This document shows positions 21,500-22,802 of a stretch of DNA of 22,802 nt, in pieces. The position numbers and the translations under genes are program-made. Position 1 is the first letter of the stretch. Each line of letters begins with the position of its first letter. The stretch lies in IMG/VR virus record IMGVR_UViG_3300001679_000074, positions 1-22,802 of that record. The stretch is one strand, 5' to 3'. The notes beneath the pieces were generated by a model. That model saw only the letters and a list, made by a program, of their open reading frames with translations, ran no database searches and had not been told where the DNA came from. Source of the DNA: a virus.

Positions 21500-22759
21500 A
21501 TGGTTGATCTGGAAGAGATCCAATATGACTCTTGGGAAGTTGTGCCGATCGAACTAAAGTACGAAGGTAAACTATGGAAACAGTTTGATAGTTACACTGA
21601 TTTTTGTGCATGGTTTAATCCTACCTGGTCTGAATTGCACGGCATAGTGCAGAATTTATCTCAGCATAGCGGGAAGGATGTAATCATACAGGCGGACAAG
21701 AACCGCAGAAATATAGAATCCAATCTACGCAATAATCCTGGATGGTCTATACGGGATCAAATGAGACATCTTGTTGATCTTGTTTCTAGTGTAAATACAA
21801 TATTAGCTCCATTTATGGGGAATGAACTAAACTTAGAACGTTTGCTGTCTTATGCTAGAGAATACGGTGTACTTATGGCAGCTGCTTATTGGTCGAGCTA
21901 TAACGATTGGAGAATCAACAGTCCCGACCAGCCTAAATGTCAGTTAGGAATTATCTACGGCTACTTCGATCAAAAATTATTATCGAGTGATGAATTTGCC
22001 AAGATCAATTCAATGACAGCCACCGAAGATGCATTGAGGATCAAGAATCTATTTATCAAGTGGTATCATAAACAGAAAAAAACGACCGAAAAAGCTCAGT
22101 GTGATTTAGCAGATACCACAAATAAATTACAGGAATTGATCGATAAGCAAGTTAGTTGGCGACAGCGATTTGTGGATGTATCGAAGAGGTATCAAAGTAT
22201 TTTTGCCGCTTCAGCAAGATCTAGGTTTGATGCTGAGCTTAGACATTACCGAGAAGACCTAGCACTAAAATCTCCGGTTGATTACTGGGACACTAAAGCT
22301 AGCGATCACTCAAGATATGCGAGAAGGTACGCCATAGCCCTTGGTCTAGCAATTGGATTATCGTTTCTATTTGTATTCGCTCTTTCTGCATTCTTACTGT
22401 TGCCAATTGAAGAATCTGTAGTCAAATCGCTATACGGCAAAGAGCACGAATACGACAAGATAAATCCATTCGTGAAGGCATCAGCGGCTGCCTCTGTATT
22501 AGCTCTCGTTTACTGGACCCTTCGCATCATCAATCGTAATCTTCTGAGCCATCAGCACCTCGCTTCTGATGCGAAAGAGCGTGTAGTTATGGCTAAGACT
22601 TACAGAGCTATTCAATCTGATAAAGATCTTGCTAATGACGCTGATATTAATATTATCCTGAATGCATTGTTTAGACCTGCATCCGATGGATTCATCAAAG
22701 ACGATTATGGTCCCGCTCATCCTGTTATAGACCTGATACTCAGCAGGCAGAATAAATAA
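21500..22759 (+). CDS. Two-pass membrane protein with DUF6161-like C-terminus, 419 aa
   Basis: The long N-terminal part (about 1-270) is soluble, aromatic and charged, with a coiled-coil stretch at about 175-255. Two hydrophobic segments follow, at about 277-302 (IALGLAIGLSFLFVFAL) and 326-345 (KASAAASVLALVYWTL). After these comes a cytoplasmic-looking tail: SHQHLASDAKERVVMAKTY (about 350-368) and ILNALFRPASDGFIKDD (about 386-402). I recognise that tail as the DUF6161 pattern (H-x(3)-DA-x-ER-x-x-M-x-x-TY and LFRP-x-x-DG-x-x-KDD). Function of the family is unknown to me. The gene is more AT-rich than the structural genes and points away from them, which fits a moron or defence-type cargo gene. 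GAGGG precedes the ATG by ten bases. Confidence 0.75.
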   Translation: MVDLEEIQYDSWEVVPIELKYEGKLWKQFDSYTDFCAWFNPTWSELHGIVQNLSQHSGKDVIIQADKNRRNIESNLRNNPGWSIRDQMRHLVDLVSSVNTILAPFMGNELNLERLLSYAREYGVLMAAAYWSSYNDWRINSPDQPKCQLGIIYGYFDQKLLSSDEFAKINSMTATEDALRIKNLFIKWYHKQKKTTEKAQCDLADTTNKLQELIDKQVSWRQRFVDVSKRYQSIFAASARSRFDAELRHYREDLALKSPVDYWDTKASDHSRYARRYAIALGLAIGLSFLFVFALSAFLLLPIEESVVKSLYGKEHEYDKINPFVKASAAASVLALVYWTLRIINRNLLSHQHLASDAKERVVMAKTYRAIQSDKDLANDADINIILNALFRPASDGFIKDDYGPAHPVIDLILSRQNK

Positions 22760-22773
22760 CCCTCCGAAGAGGG
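22760..22773 (+). terminator. Short stem-loop directly after the DUF6161-like gene
   Basis: CCCTC and GAGGG pair across CGAA immediately after the TAA at 22757-22759. It is a compact hairpin at the expected place for a transcript end, but it has no T-run after it, so intrinsic termination would be weak. Confidence 0.4.
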
Positions 22774-22802
22774 CTAGCTGGATTCGGGAAGGTTTCGGAC
22801 TT

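Noticed and set aside
22774-22802. GGATTCGGG segment near the right edge resembling a tRNA T-arm
   Set aside because: The T-loop consensus is not met on either strand and no acceptor or anticodon arm is visible in the remaining sequence, so neither a tRNA nor an attachment site can be supported.
1-22802. CRISPR arrays, insertion sequences, rRNA
   Set aside because: I saw no regularly spaced repeats, transposase frames with terminal repeats, or ribosomal RNA-like sequence.

Overview
The window is the packaging, head and tail (structural) half of a tailed phage or prophage with a long non-contractile tail (siphovirus type). All 23 or so structural genes lie on the minus strand, so the operon reads from about 21.2 kb down to base 1. 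The genes are tightly packed with ATGA and TAATG stop/start overlaps. No host housekeeping gene, integrase, lysis gene, replication gene or tRNA is visible, so the host cannot be named. The tail-tip gene order (tape measure, distal-tail-like proteins, DUF2163-like protein, NlpC/P60 peptidase, large tip protein) matches that of Rhodobacter-type gene transfer agents and related phages of Gram-negative bacteria. A Gram-negative host is therefore a reasonable inference, but no more than that.

In transcription order the layout is as follows. First come three small unrecognised proteins (21222-20301) and a DUF115-like Rossmann/glycosyltransferase-like protein (20304-19474). Next are a putative terminase small subunit (19481-19044), the terminase large subunit (18922-17522), a portal with a long C-terminal extension (17509-15437), a prohead protease (15483-14632) and an HK97-fold major capsid protein (14675-13437). 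The neck and connector genes follow (13364-11649), then the tail tube protein (11619-10849), a tail assembly chaperone pair with a probable -1 frameshift (10744-9858) and the tape measure (9988-7583). The tail tip occupies 7583-593, followed by a small appendage protein and the first 38 codons of another gene cut by the window edge. A strong hairpin plus T-run sits just after the tail tube gene, and a GAAA-tetraloop hairpin sits just after the capsid gene. Both fall where a phage would want to separate abundant products from scarce ones.

On the right the plus strand carries a more AT-rich accessory block. It holds a short gene that appears frameshifted (21295-21494) and a 419-residue two-pass membrane protein with a DUF6161-like C-terminus (21500-22759), followed by a small stem-loop. 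The position and orientation suggest a moron or defence-type cargo gene. The 70 bases between the two divergent blocks hold two dyad symmetries, one of which folds around the Shine-Dalgarno of the first structural gene.

The main oddities are three apparent reading-frame interruptions. The first is an in-frame TAG that splits the tape measure just before its conserved C-terminal part. The second is an in-frame TAA before a 44-codon acidic extension of the putative small terminase. The third is a one-base shift in the small plus-strand gene. They could mean a decaying prophage, base-call errors, or translational recoding. The sequence alone does not decide between these.
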